A stretch of DNA of 64,000 nucleotides from Nocardia sp. NBC_00565. GTDB lineage: Bacteria > Actinomycetota > Actinomycetes > Mycobacteriales > Mycobacteriaceae. The position numbers were made by a program, and so were the translations under genes. The stretch is taken from contig NZ_CP107785.1 in NCBI RefSeq assembly GCF_036345915.1, forward strand, positions 9,300,001 to 9,364,000, written 5' to 3'. Below, one piece after another: positions 34,796 to 42,968 of the stretch (within the stretch, counting starts at the first letter, position 1; each line of letters starts with the position of its first letter). The notes beneath the pieces are model-generated. The model saw nothing but the letters and a program-made list of their open reading frames with translations, had not been told where the DNA came from and ran no database searches.

Positions 34796-36363
34796 GCGAA
34801 GCATCGCTTAGCGATTCGTTGAGCGGCGGCGGTCGGGTGACGGGTGGGCCTGCATCGATGCTTCCGGTCGTGATCGTCGGGGCGGGCCCGGCCGGACTCA
34901 CCGCGGCGACGTTGCTCGCACAGCACGGCATCGAGTCGCTGATCCTGGAGCGGTGGGAAGGCGTGTATCCGCAGCCGCGCGCGGTCCACCTGGACGGTGA
35001 AATCCGCCGGATCCTGCAACGCCTCGGTGTCGGCGACGAATTCGACGCCATCGTTCGCCCGGCGCTCGGTCTGCGTCTGCTCGACCGCGATATGCGGGTC
35101 CTCGCGCAGTTCGACCGCGACCCGGCCGGCGGTCGCAACGGGTATCCGGAGGCGAACCTGTTCGACCAACCGGAACTGGAAGCGATCCTGCGCGCCAACC
35201 TGAAACGTCATCCGGCCGCCGGGCTGCGCGGCAATGCCGAAGTCACCGCCGTCGCCGAGGAAACCGACTGCGCGCGAGTCGATTTCACCGACCGCACGAC
35301 CGGCCGCGCCCAAACCGTCCGTGCGCGATATCTACTGGGTTGCGACGGTGCCAATAGCCTCGTCCGCGGCGCGATCGGCGCGCGCATGCGCGATCTACGG
35401 TTCGAGCAGCGGTGGCTGGTCGTGGATATCGCCACCACCGCGGACCTGAGCCATTGGGAAGGCGTGCATCAGGTTTGCGACCTGGCGCGTGCAGCAACCT
35501 ATATGCGTATCGGAAAGACCCGATACCGCTGGGAATTTCGGCTGCGCTCCGGCGAGACCGCCGACGACTACCCTGATATGGCCCGGCTCCGGCCACTGAT
35601 CCACCCCTGGATCCAGGAAATCGCGGCCGAAGAGCTCGAACTGGTGCGGGTCGCCGAATACACCTTCCGTGCCCAGCTCGCCGATCGCTGGCGCAAAGGT
35701 CGGCTGTTCTTGCTCGGGGACGCCGCCCATCTCACACCGCCGTTCATCGGCCAGGGCATGGGCGCCGGTCTGCGCGACGCCGCCAATCTCGCCTGGAAGC
35801 TGGCCGGTGTCCTGCGCGACGAGCTACCCGACAGTGTGCTCGACACCTACGAGACCGAACGAAAACCGCACGCGCAGGCCATGATCCGGCTGGCCAAGCT
35901 CACCGGCATGACCATGACCGAAGGCGGCGAACTGAGCAACCGCCTGCGCGGCCTGATCGCACCCCACCTGCACCGTGTGCCCGGTCTCACCCACATGGTC
36001 ACCAGCGGCGAATCCCCGGCCCTGCACCGCAGCGACCTCGTCGCCGCCCCCCGCCTGCGCCGCGGCCTCGCCGGCCGACTGACCCCGAACAGCGCCCTGG
36101 CCGACGGCCGCCGCGTCGACGACATCATCGGCGGCAGATTCGCGATCATCACCGCGATCGACCCGACACCACCGGACCGGACACTGATCGAACAACGCGG
36201 CGGTGTCGTGCTCGCGGCCGTGCCGGGCACAGACCTACACCGCTGGCTGCGTCGCGGCCACGCACCCGCGGTCCTGGTCCGCCCGGACGGCACCGTACAG
36301 TGCCGCGGCAAATCTTTGCCAGCCTTGTGCGCGGTATTGCCGCAGTTCACGCCAGGTATCTGA
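34792..36363 (+). CDS. FAD-dependent aromatic hydroxylase, MhpA/PheA-like
   Basis: A 523-aa class A flavoprotein monooxygenase. The N-terminal GxGxxG is VVIVGAGPAGLTAATLL (about 25-41), the DG motif is LLGCDGANSLVRGAIGARM near residue 185, and the GD motif is LFLLGDAAHLTPPFIGQGMGAGLRDA near residue 305. This set defines aromatic hydroxylases such as 3-(3-hydroxyphenyl)propionate hydroxylase. It would add a hydroxyl ortho to an existing one and so feed the extradiol dioxygenase at the head of the operon. The start GTG 34792 overlaps the DoxX stop. Confidence 0.9.
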   Translation: MSEASLSDSLSGGGRVTGGPASMLPVVIVGAGPAGLTAATLLAQHGIESLILERWEGVYPQPRAVHLDGEIRRILQRLGVGDEFDAIVRPALGLRLLDRDMRVLAQFDRDPAGGRNGYPEANLFDQPELEAILRANLKRHPAAGLRGNAEVTAVAEETDCARVDFTDRTTGRAQTVRARYLLGCDGANSLVRGAIGARMRDLRFEQRWLVVDIATTADLSHWEGVHQVCDLARAATYMRIGKTRYRWEFRLRSGETADDYPDMARLRPLIHPWIQEIAAEELELVRVAEYTFRAQLADRWRKGRLFLLGDAAHLTPPFIGQGMGAGLRDAANLAWKLAGVLRDELPDSVLDTYETERKPHAQAMIRLAKLTGMTMTEGGELSNRLRGLIAPHLHRVPGLTHMVTSGESPALHRSDLVAAPRLRRGLAGRLTPNSALADGRRVDDIIGGRFAIITAIDPTPPDRTLIEQRGGVVLAAVPGTDLHRWLRRGHAPAVLVRPDGTVQCRGKSLPALCAVLPQFTPGI

Positions 36364-36529
36364 CGCAGGCGGAGTCCGGCCGTTGCGCTTGGGCTGCTCG
36401 CCGCGCGTGCTGCCAATCGCGTAGGTGGCCTTGGCCGCTCGCGCGGGGGCCCTGTCGCTTCCAGTCGTCTAGTCGCGAGGGCACCGCCCGTCGTCACAGG
36501 CCGTGCCGCAGGCTTTGGGCTGGTGGGTG

Positions 36530-37639
36530 CTAGTCGCCTCGGTATCGGCTGTTGCGTTCGCGTTCCTTGCGTGCCCGTTCGCGTTCGCGTGTTGCGTTCT
36601 TCATCCGAGCGGCTTCTGACTCCGCGTGCAGTCGCGCCTGATCGATGTCGATCGTCGGGTGCGGGTTGTTGGTGTTCAGCCCGAGGATTCCGGTGATTTC
36701 CGGTGACAGGCCGGCCTCTTTCGCTATCGCGCGGGCGTTTTCGCGTTCCTGCTCCGGCGTCCGATGCGGTGTGGCTGGTGGTGCCGGGGGCTGTTGGCCG
36801 CGCCCGGCTTCGATCTCGCGTACAGGGTCCTTGCGTTGATTCTCTCGACCCTCGCGCAAGATGGTTTGCACTTGCTCTCTCTGTTCTTTGCTGAGGTTGA
36901 GGCCGAGACTTTCGACCATTGCCCGCGCTTGCGCCTCTTCCCGCTCGCGGACATCTTTGGTTTGCGCGGTTGGTCCGGCGCGTTCCTTGGCGACGGCAGG
37001 TGGTTTGCCTTTGTCGCGCTCGTCTTCTCGGGTGCGTGTTTGATCCGTGGGTTCCCGTTCGCGCGATCGGTCTTCTCTTTCGCGCTCTCTCTCCTGTTGT
37101 CGGGCTTCCCGCTGCTTTGCCTTCTGCTGGCGCGCTTGCTCGCCAACGCCGGGCAATTCGAGCTGCGGACTCGGCTCCCGTTCCAGACCTCGCGCCCAAA
37201 TCTCGCGGGCATCACTTCGCGAGATGATCTGGTGCGTGAACTTTTCCGGGAAATCGCGCTGTAGATCCTGGATCAGGTGCTGTGCAGTCCTCGATATCGT
37301 CTCCCCCTCCACCGACCGCAACAGCAGATGATCGACCTTGCCGTCGCGGATCAGGTCGTAGTCGCGTTTCAACTGGCTGTGGTCTTTGTTCCCGTCGATC
37401 GCCCCCGACTTGTCCTCGATGGCCCGAACAGGCCCTTTTCGAGGGTCGCCGCGCTGCTTGTCGTACCGTCGAGCCTCGCCGGGAGTCGGTAATTCCTGTT
37501 CCCGCGACGGCTTCGAATAGCCGTTCTCACAGTCACGGAAGTATCGGTCGGAGCCGTTCTCCCAGATTCGCCCGCGCGCATTGTTGTCGTACGGTTCTCG
37601 GTCTCTGTCGTAGCCGTCGCCGGACATGGCTCCGCCCAC
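36530..37639 (-). CDS. Orphan nuclease-toxin module (REase-like) with charged coiled-coil tail
   Basis: A 369-aa protein. Residues 25-155 resemble the C-terminal toxin domain of actinobacterial polymorphic/secreted toxins: RYFRDCENGYSKPSREQE, GDPRKGPVRAIEDKSG, then HQIISRSDAREIWARGL. The E-D-K in AIEDKSG fits the ExK half of a PD-(D/E)XK active site. Residues 165-250 and the tail are Arg/Glu-rich and probably coiled coil. No signal peptide, WXG100, LXG or PPE region precedes it, so the toxin part is detached from any delivery domain. ATG 37627 is an alternative start. An acidic protein gene lies 47 bp upstream and may encode the immunity factor. Confidence 0.6.
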   Translation of the reverse strand: MGGAMSGDGYDRDREPYDNNARGRIWENGSDRYFRDCENGYSKPSREQELPTPGEARRYDKQRGDPRKGPVRAIEDKSGAIDGNKDHSQLKRDYDLIRDGKVDHLLLRSVEGETISRTAQHLIQDLQRDFPEKFTHQIISRSDAREIWARGLEREPSPQLELPGVGEQARQQKAKQREARQQEREREREDRSREREPTDQTRTREDERDKGKPPAVAKERAGPTAQTKDVREREEAQARAMVESLGLNLSKEQREQVQTILREGRENQRKDPVREIEAGRGQQPPAPPATPHRTPEQERENARAIAKEAGLSPEITGILGLNTNNPHPTIDIDQARLHAESEAARMKNATRERERARKERERNSRYRGD

Positions 37640-37686
37640 ACCCGAATGCCTGATTGATCAGATGAAAGACGTTGCTGGACAACAAG

Positions 37687-38211
37687 TCATGTGACGGTGT
37701 GCCCTGTGCGGCGGGCATAGTCGTTGCGGAGGTCATAGGCCACCGACGAGAAACCCTCTTCGTATTTCGAAGACATGGCAACGCTTTCCATAAGGCTCCA
37801 CGCGGTAACCTCTTCGTCGGCATCGTTCCCGCCGTCGTCGAACCGCCATCGAAGCGCCGGATTCACGTGGTCGTAGAAGGAATGCTCACGGCCGCGCCAT
37901 TCGTAGTCGAACCACTGCGCCCGCGCGAACTTGATGTAGCACTCACCGAGAAAGCAGATGAATGCATCGGCTATATCGGCGTTCTCGGAATTCATGGCAG
38001 TCGCCATATCCGGAAACAGTTCGGCCACAAGGACATCGAGCCGTTTCACGTCCGGCGAATCGGCAGGCCACGGCATCGCCGGAACGGCGCGCAATCCAGC
38101 ACGCTCGAGAAACTTCTTCACTTGTGCCGATCGCCGGTCCGGGTCGACCCACTTACCCCATTCGGTCCGCTCGACATCGAAATCGAGACCCAGTTGTTCG
38201 TCATTCCCCAC
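37687..38211 (-). CDS. Acidic protein, candidate immunity factor
   Basis: A 174-aa soluble protein rich in Asp and Glu (LGLDFDVERTEWGKWVDPD, FDDGGNDADEEVTAWS) with several aromatic residues (FYDHVNPALRWRF). Small acidic proteins beside basic nuclease toxins are often immunity proteins. Here it lies upstream of the toxin-like gene instead of downstream, so the assignment is inference. No known family is recognised. Confidence 0.5.
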   Translation of the reverse strand: MGNDEQLGLDFDVERTEWGKWVDPDRRSAQVKKFLERAGLRAVPAMPWPADSPDVKRLDVLVAELFPDMATAMNSENADIADAFICFLGECYIKFARAQWFDYEWRGREHSFYDHVNPALRWRFDDGGNDADEEVTAWSLMESVAMSSKYEEGFSSVAYDLRNDYARRTGHTVT

Positions 38212-38263
38212 GCCGATCCCTCCGTCATTCTCGTCGCTGCTCGTTGTCGGTCAGTCTCTCATC

Positions 38264-38482
38264 TCATGGGCCGAGGTATAGGCGCTCGCAAGGTAGGCGC
38301 GGATAGCAGCTGGTATCGCCGAGGTCGATTGCGACCGCATCGGCGTAGTGCCGCGCCTGGTGCTCGTGCACGAAAGTCAATGCGGCGGTGAGGCAGGCGG
38401 TGAAGTCGAACCGGGCACCGTGCAGGAACACTGACAGATGCACATCAGGATCGTCCGGGCGCGGGGAAGCCTGTTCACTCAT
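38264..38482 (-). CDS. Small protein ending PRLPCERLYLGP, 72 aa
   Basis: The protein has a strand-like start (DVHLSVFLHGARFDF), a helix (TAALTFVHEHQARHYADAVA) and a conserved tail YPRLPCERLYLGP. The same architecture and tail recur in the 73-aa protein at 57024-57245, so they are paralogues of an unrecognised family. It overlaps the end of the frameshifted gene upstream by 8 bp and is followed by the acidic protein gene after 52 bp. Confidence 0.6.
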   Translation of the reverse strand: MSEQASPRPDDPDVHLSVFLHGARFDFTACLTAALTFVHEHQARHYADAVAIDLGDTSCYPRLPCERLYLGP

Positions 38483-38815
38483 GACTCGGGCTCCGTAATC
38501 GGTCGGTGCCGGTGCAGGCCACGAACTTGGTTGGCGTGATCAGGTCACACGCCAAAGCGATAGCACGTACGCGGCTGTTGAAGTGGGCCATGCTCGGCGC
38601 GATAACCGCTGCCGCTTCTTTGCTGCGCGCTGTCGCGACGATGAGTGTGGTCGGCATGAAAGTGTCATCGCCGATGGTGTGACCAGCCCGCTCAAGATGT
38701 AGCCGCGTCGCTGTGCCAACTCGGTGATGACTCGTTCATCCCGCAACAGATGCGGACCGCTCACGTCGCGCGAGAGAACACCAACTGTCCTGAGAACCAG
38801 GGTATTTGCGTTCAT
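38475..38815 (-). pseudogene. Frameshifted gene of about 113 codons
   Basis: The 5' part (from ATG 38815) reads MNANTLVLRTVGVLSRD, RVITELAQRRGYILSGLV. The 3' part in another frame reads TIGDDTFMPTTLIVATARS, AAAVIAPSMAHFNSRVR and LACDLITPTKFVACTGTDR. The two join naturally if two bases are removed at about 38682, where the sequence gtcacacc looks like gtcacc with a duplicated ac. Restored, the product would be a single compact alpha/beta protein, family unknown. The start overlaps the upstream stop as ATGA, so the operon structure predates the lesion. Confidence 0.55.
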
Positions 38816-39078
38816 GACTGCCGAGCCTGCGTCGGGGGATCCGGTACGAAGTCGGCGGTGTCATCAATTACCCGCACACCGATCCACGGACACGGCAATA
38901 GTGACAGCATGGCCACGACGCCGTCATGGTCGCCGATTCGGCCATCGACCAGCGGAGCCATGGTCATGCAGAACCGGGACGGATATGTTACCGACAGTAA
39001 CTCCCCGGTCTTGCTACTGAATGTCCCGATCCCGTACATGGACAGTTTTATCCATGGCCCACAGTCACATTCAGGCAT
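38812..39078 (-). CDS. Hypothetical protein, 88 aa
   Basis: The protein begins MPECDCGPWIKLSMYGIG and contains YPSRFCMTMAPLVDGRIGD and a WIGVRVIDD strand. It is a small, mostly beta-looking soluble protein with three cysteines near its ends. The ATG at 39078 lies inside the last codons of the upstream gene (8-bp overlap) and its stop overlaps the next start. No family is recognised; it belongs to the small-gene operon opposite the XRE regulator. Confidence 0.55.
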   Translation of the reverse strand: MPECDCGPWIKLSMYGIGTFSSKTGELLSVTYPSRFCMTMAPLVDGRIGDHDGVVAMLSLLPCPWIGVRVIDDTADFVPDPPTQARQS

Positions 39079-39556
39079 GAGCGGCCCTCCGCCGTACGGG
39101 CCGATATGGACCGGAGCATGCACGTATCGCGTCGACCACTGCAAGGCCTGAGGGCCGGAAGGTGCAGCGGGGTGGTTCGATCCAGCGTCGGAACTGCGTA
39201 CCTTTGTCGGCGGGCGAGGGTAACGCCACGGTGCCACCTGTGCGCACCACCGAGACATCGAGCCGGTACATCTCAGCGAACAGGCTCACGTCATCGGGGA
39301 TGTCCGGCCTGATCAAGTATGTCCACCGGTTCGCGCGTGGATGCGAGGACACCGGCCCAAGGTCCGAACCGCGCTGCTGCATATGGATTTTCACGGCTTG
39401 GCCGAGATGAGCGGGCATGGTCAACGCCCACACATGTTCGACCTTCATGACGATTCGACCGAGGTGAGGTGGGTCGATGTTCGCGGGCAGATCGCACACC
39501 CGCCGGTAGAAGTGACAGCGGGACCGTGGTGTGTCCCCGAAAGGTATGTGCTCCAC
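39071..39556 (-). CDS. Hypothetical protein, 161 aa, XRE-linked operon
   Basis: The protein has coding-like sections CDLPANIDPPHLGRIVMK, HVWALTMPAHLGQAVKIHM, ANRWTYLIRPDIPDDVSLF and RRWIEPPRCTFRPSGLA. Proteins of this look occur next to helix-turn-helix regulators in Streptomyces and Nocardia, but the function is unknown. GTG 39556 is chosen; a TTG at 39565, overlapping the preceding stop as TTGA, is equally possible. Its 3' end overlaps the next gene by 8 bp. Confidence 0.5.
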   Translation of the reverse strand: MEHIPFGDTPRSRCHFYRRVCDLPANIDPPHLGRIVMKVEHVWALTMPAHLGQAVKIHMQQRGSDLGPVSSHPRANRWTYLIRPDIPDDVSLFAEMYRLDVSVVRTGGTVALPSPADKGTQFRRWIEPPRCTFRPSGLAVVDAIRACSGPYRPVRRRAAHA

Positions 39557-39561
39557 TGAGT

Positions 39562-39957
39562 TCAATCCCTTGGGCCGCGGTCGGTGCTGTGGTCGGTGGC
39601 TGAGACCGGGACGTCGGCAGACTGCCGCAGTGTGCTGGAGTCCCATTCGCGTAAGCCGTCCGCAACGAGTTCGGCGGGCGGGGTTCATTGCGCCGCCTCG
39701 GTTGGCGTCACTGGCACCGGTGACGGGGGACATGGCACCCCGCCACCGGGCCGCATTGGGTTCGCCCATTCGGCGAGTGCGTTGCCGATACGGGCCATTT
39801 CATCGCTGGATAGTTCACAGGAGTTCGGTTCGGGTGTGGCGTCCCAATTGGTGAGGGCGTCGCGGTAGAGGGCGATCACCTCACACGGCACGTCACAGAA
39901 GACTGGACGGCGCGGCCCGAATGGACCGGCGCGCTTCGGCAGTTTTCGGCTCGGCAT
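39562..39957 (-). pseudogene. Small gene interrupted by an in-frame TGA
   Basis: From ATG 39957 (ribosome-binding site ggggagg) the frame encodes 90 residues including RRPVFCDVPCEVIALYRD and EMARIGNALAEWANPM, then meets TGA at 39685-39687. The same frame stays open beyond it for about 40 codons with high GC3 (AELVADGLREWDSSTLRQS), stopping at 39562 immediately before the next gene. Alternative frames in that stretch have poorer codon use. This suggests a longer ancestral protein of about 131 residues now carrying a nonsense mutation. A functional 90-aa product remains possible. Confidence 0.45.
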
Positions 39958-40090
39958 CGCAGACCTCCCCAGATTTGGATTCTTATCGGGTGCGCGTATC
40001 CGGAAAAGTGCTGTGCCAGTGCGATTCCGGGTACACAACAAGGGTTGCCGGAGGAGGATGTTCGGCGGAAGGTAAAGAGCACGCAGGTCT

Positions 40091-40107
40091 TAGCAATCCG
40101 TAGCAAT
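40091..40107. repeat. TAGCAAT direct repeat upstream of the XRE gene
   Basis: TAGCAAT occurs at 40091-40097 and again at 40101-40107, one helical turn apart, 25 bp ahead of the XRE start. The site lies between divergent transcription units and may bind the XRE protein. Support is positional only. Confidence 0.35.
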
Positions 40108-40131
40108 GACTACCGGCAGGCAGGGGGCATC

Positions 40132-41331
40132 GTGGGGAACGTGACGGCGTGGACGGGGGCTCACGTCAAGGGATTGCGCGCCGCGCTGCGGCTGACTCAA
40201 CGCCAGTTGGCCGACCAACTCCAGTGTGGCCAGCGAACCGTAAGCTTTTGGGAGAGCCGACTCGACGTCACCGTCGGGATAGCGTTCCAATCCGGCCTGG
40301 ACAGTTTGCTCAGGGACGCGGACTATGGGGCGCAAGATCGGTTTCGCGAACTGATGGGAGACCCTGACGTGAATCGGCGAGATTTCATTGCCGCGACCGG
40401 GGCGGTAGTCGCAACGATGCCAACGCTGCGTCGGACCGGTGCGCCCACCGTCACCACGAAGGGCATCGGCCATCTGCGTAGCTCTCTTCACTCCGCGATG
40501 TTGCTGGATGATCAGATGGGGTCCGATGCTGCGCAGCCGCTCATCGAGGCGGCTAAACGAACGTGCGAGACGCTGCTGGGGGATTGCCCACAACCTCTGC
40601 GGCCCGAACTCCAGTCGCTGACCAGCGAGGCCACAGCAAGCAGCGCTTGGGCAGCTTGGGACCAGGGGCTGTACGAGACCTCCGACAGGCTGTTCCTCGA
40701 GGCGTTCGACTTGGCTGCCCGAGTGCAGAGTGATGACATCGCGGTCGGTATGGTCTGCCACCGCACACAGCTCGCTATCTGGACCGACCGCTACAACGAC
40801 GCCGCGGACTTCGCGGACGTGGCGCTCAGGCTTCCAGTTCACGATCCCCGGATGGCCGACTACGTGCTTCTGCAGGCGGCGCAGGCGTACGCCTATGCCG
40901 GGCGCGCGAAAGAGGCGTGGCCGCTGCTGGATCGGATTTCAGGAGAGCACGCGGAACCTACGACACCCGACAAGTCGTATGCGTACTACATGAGCGACTG
41001 GCTAACTGGTCTGCTCAGCAGCAAGAGCTTGGAGAAGGCAGGCGAGGCGCGCGCCGCGGTGGACACGATGGAATCGTCGATCGACCGCATTCCCGCTACG
41101 GATGTGCGGGATAAGGCGCTGGCTCTGCTGCATCTGACCAAACTCACCGTGCAAGACGACCTGGACCGCGCGTGCGATTCAGCGGCGGAAGCGTTGCGGC
41201 TGGCTACGGTGAATACTTCACCGCGCCTGCGTGAGGTCTATCTGGATACACGGGCGATGCTGGCACCGCGGTCGAAGTCCAGCGCCGTTCGTCAGCTGGA
41301 TGAGGCCGCTTCGCGAGTTCTCGCTATCTGA
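40132..41331 (+). CDS. XRE family regulator with TPR-like domain
   Basis: A 399-aa regulator. The HTH occupies residues 10-60 (LRAALRLTQRQLADQLQCGQRTVSFWES). A NRRDFIAATGAVVA segment near residue 80 is typical of the large actinobacterial XRE group. The rest is helical with TPR-like repeats and would sense a peptide or partner. GTG 40132 has an aggggg ribosome-binding site; an in-frame start at 40045 overlaps the divergent promoter region. It faces the minus-strand small-gene operon 39957-36530, which it probably controls. A similar but truncated TPR fragment is at 62144-62866. Confidence 0.85.
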   Translation: MGNVTAWTGAHVKGLRAALRLTQRQLADQLQCGQRTVSFWESRLDVTVGIAFQSGLDSLLRDADYGAQDRFRELMGDPDVNRRDFIAATGAVVATMPTLRRTGAPTVTTKGIGHLRSSLHSAMLLDDQMGSDAAQPLIEAAKRTCETLLGDCPQPLRPELQSLTSEATASSAWAAWDQGLYETSDRLFLEAFDLAARVQSDDIAVGMVCHRTQLAIWTDRYNDAADFADVALRLPVHDPRMADYVLLQAAQAYAYAGRAKEAWPLLDRISGEHAEPTTPDKSYAYYMSDWLTGLLSSKSLEKAGEARAAVDTMESSIDRIPATDVRDKALALLHLTKLTVQDDLDRACDSAAEALRLATVNTSPRLREVYLDTRAMLAPRSKSSAVRQLDEAASRVLAI

Positions 41332-41777
41332 ACGGCCCAGACTGGCCGGGACTTCGCTCAATTGCGGTTCCGATAGGGCGCGCGCTGTGCACCACCGGCG
41401 GCATCGACGTGGCTGTGCTTGTCGGGATCGAGAAGGCGACGAGGCCGAGCCAGCTGCCGTCGGTGGTGCGCGCCCGTACAGCTGGCCCGGCACGGTTTGG
41501 GTCAGGTCGACGCCCGCGACTTTGACGTATAGGGATATTCCTCGGCTGGACAGTGTGAGTACGGACCGACGGCCGTTCAACGGTCTCCTGCATCGCATCG
41601 GTTACACCGATGGCCTACGGCCACCCTTGAGCAACCGCCGATCCGTACTCGTTAAGCCTTCGGAGGAAGGGCCAGGGAGAGCAGTCAGGAGGCCAGAACC
41701 TCCGGTCGCCGACGCCGGATTAAGCTACACGCGCCCGCCATCAGTTTCGCGAGAGGACGGGCCGCCCCGCAGAGCTA
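41332..41777. other. Region without a convincing gene
   Basis: About 445 bp between the XRE gene and the IS element. Frames on both strands are open by composition only, and none has a ribosome-binding site together with consistent codon use. A minus-strand stretch reading ISLYVKVAGVDLTQTVPG near 41480-41535 looks protein-like and might be a scrap of a former gene. Confidence 0.5.
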
Positions 41778-42968
41778 GTGCCTTGTCCGGGAAGGTTGAT
41801 GCGGTAACTGTCGGGGTGGCGGGTTGATCGCGGGGCGGTGAGCGGTGATGCTGCCGGTGGAGGTGGTGCTGGTGGCTCGGAAGCCGGATGTGTTTGTCAG
41901 AGCGGTGTCCCCGGAGGAGGGGCGGAAGTTGCAGCAGATCGCGCGGCGCAGTAAGCAGCCGGTGCGGATGCGGCGGGCAGTGGTGGTGATGGCCTCGGCG
42001 CAGCATCAGCCGGTGCCGCTGATCGCGAAGCTGATGCAGGTGTCGGAATCGTATGTGCGGCAAGTGATCCACGACTTCAACGAGAAGGGGTTCGACGCAC
42101 TGGACCCAAAATGGAAAGGGGGCAGGCCGGCGAAGACCGATCAGACGACGCGTGATCGGATCTGTCAGATCGCCCGGTGCTGCCCCCTGGACTTGGGCTG
42201 GCCGTTTTCGGTATGGAGCTTGTCGAAACTTGCGGATGTGTTGCGTATCAACGGGATCGCGGACATCAGCCGCGAGACCCTGCGGCAGATCCTGAAATCC
42301 GGCGGGGTGTCCTGGCAGACCACCAAGACCTGGAAAGCCAGCAACGACCCCGAGTTCACGACCAAGATGACCCGCGTGCTCGACCTCTACGACTATCCGC
42401 CCGCCGATGGCCGCGTGGTCTGTGTGGACGAATTCGGGCCACTCAACCTGCAGCCTCGGCCCGGTCGCGGCTGGTTCCCGAAACGTCGACCGGCGCGGCT
42501 GCGTGCGACGTATCACCGTACCCAGGGCGTGCGGCACATGTTCGGCGCGCTGGACCTGGCCACCGGCCAGCTCTACTACCGCATCCGCGACCGGAAACGA
42601 TGGACCGAGTTCCTGGCTTTCCTCAAGTCCCTGCGAGCTCGCTGGCCGGAAGGAAAGCTGTACCTGATCCTGGACAACTACTCCGTCCACAAGCGCCGCG
42701 AAGTGCGGGAATGGTGCGCTGCCAACGAGATCGAGCAGGTGTTCCTGCCCACCTACTCATCCTGGCTGAACCGCATCGAGTGCGAGTTCGCCGCGCTGCG
42801 CTACTTTGCACTCAACGGCACCGACCACCGCAGCCACGGTGAACAAGACGACGCGATCGGCGGCTACATCCGGTGGCGTAACCAGCACGCCGGACCCGTT
42901 CGCGACTTCGCCGTCAACTCGAAGATCCGGCACCCGGATTACCTACCGAAGGTTGCTTGATGAGGCAC
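41778..42968 (+). mobile_element. IS630 family insertion sequence, apparently complete
   Basis: The element is 1191 bp, bounded by TA on both sides (41776-41777 and 42969-42970), as expected for IS630/Tc1 insertion with TA duplication. The outermost bases match as short inverted repeats (GTGCCT at the left, AGGCAC at the right), with weaker similarity further in. One intact transposase gene fills it. It marks the boundary between the XRE cluster and the AT-rich HEPN island. Confidence 0.85.
41848..42960 (+). CDS. IS630 family transposase
   Basis: A 370-aa transposase with an N-terminal HTH region (PLIAKLMQVSESYVRQVIHDF, about residues 50-70), the linker WKGGRPAKT, and a DDE catalytic domain. 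The first Asp is in VVCVDEFGPL near residue 194, the second in YLILDNYSVH near residue 276, and the Glu in WLNRIECEFAAL near residue 313. The gene is full length and looks functional. A GTG three bases upstream is an alternative start. Confidence 0.92.
   Translation: MLPVEVVLVARKPDVFVRAVSPEEGRKLQQIARRSKQPVRMRRAVVVMASAQHQPVPLIAKLMQVSESYVRQVIHDFNEKGFDALDPKWKGGRPAKTDQTTRDRICQIARCCPLDLGWPFSVWSLSKLADVLRINGIADISRETLRQILKSGGVSWQTTKTWKASNDPEFTTKMTRVLDLYDYPPADGRVVCVDEFGPLNLQPRPGRGWFPKRRPARLRATYHRTQGVRHMFGALDLATGQLYYRIRDRKRWTEFLAFLKSLRARWPEGKLYLILDNYSVHKRREVREWCAANEIEQVFLPTYSSWLNRIECEFAALRYFALNGTDHRSHGEQDDAIGGYIRWRNQHAGPVRDFAVNSKIRHPDYLPKVA

Noticed and set aside
33036..35198. A 720-codon open frame antisense to the ligase and hydroxylase genes
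   Set aside because: Low-complexity Arg/Pro/Ser sequence with no motifs, opposite genes with clear catalytic motifs.
35847..37199. A 450-codon Arg/Pro/Thr-rich minus-strand frame
   Set aside because: It is out of frame with the toxin-like gene and antisense to the hydroxylase, so it is a shadow.
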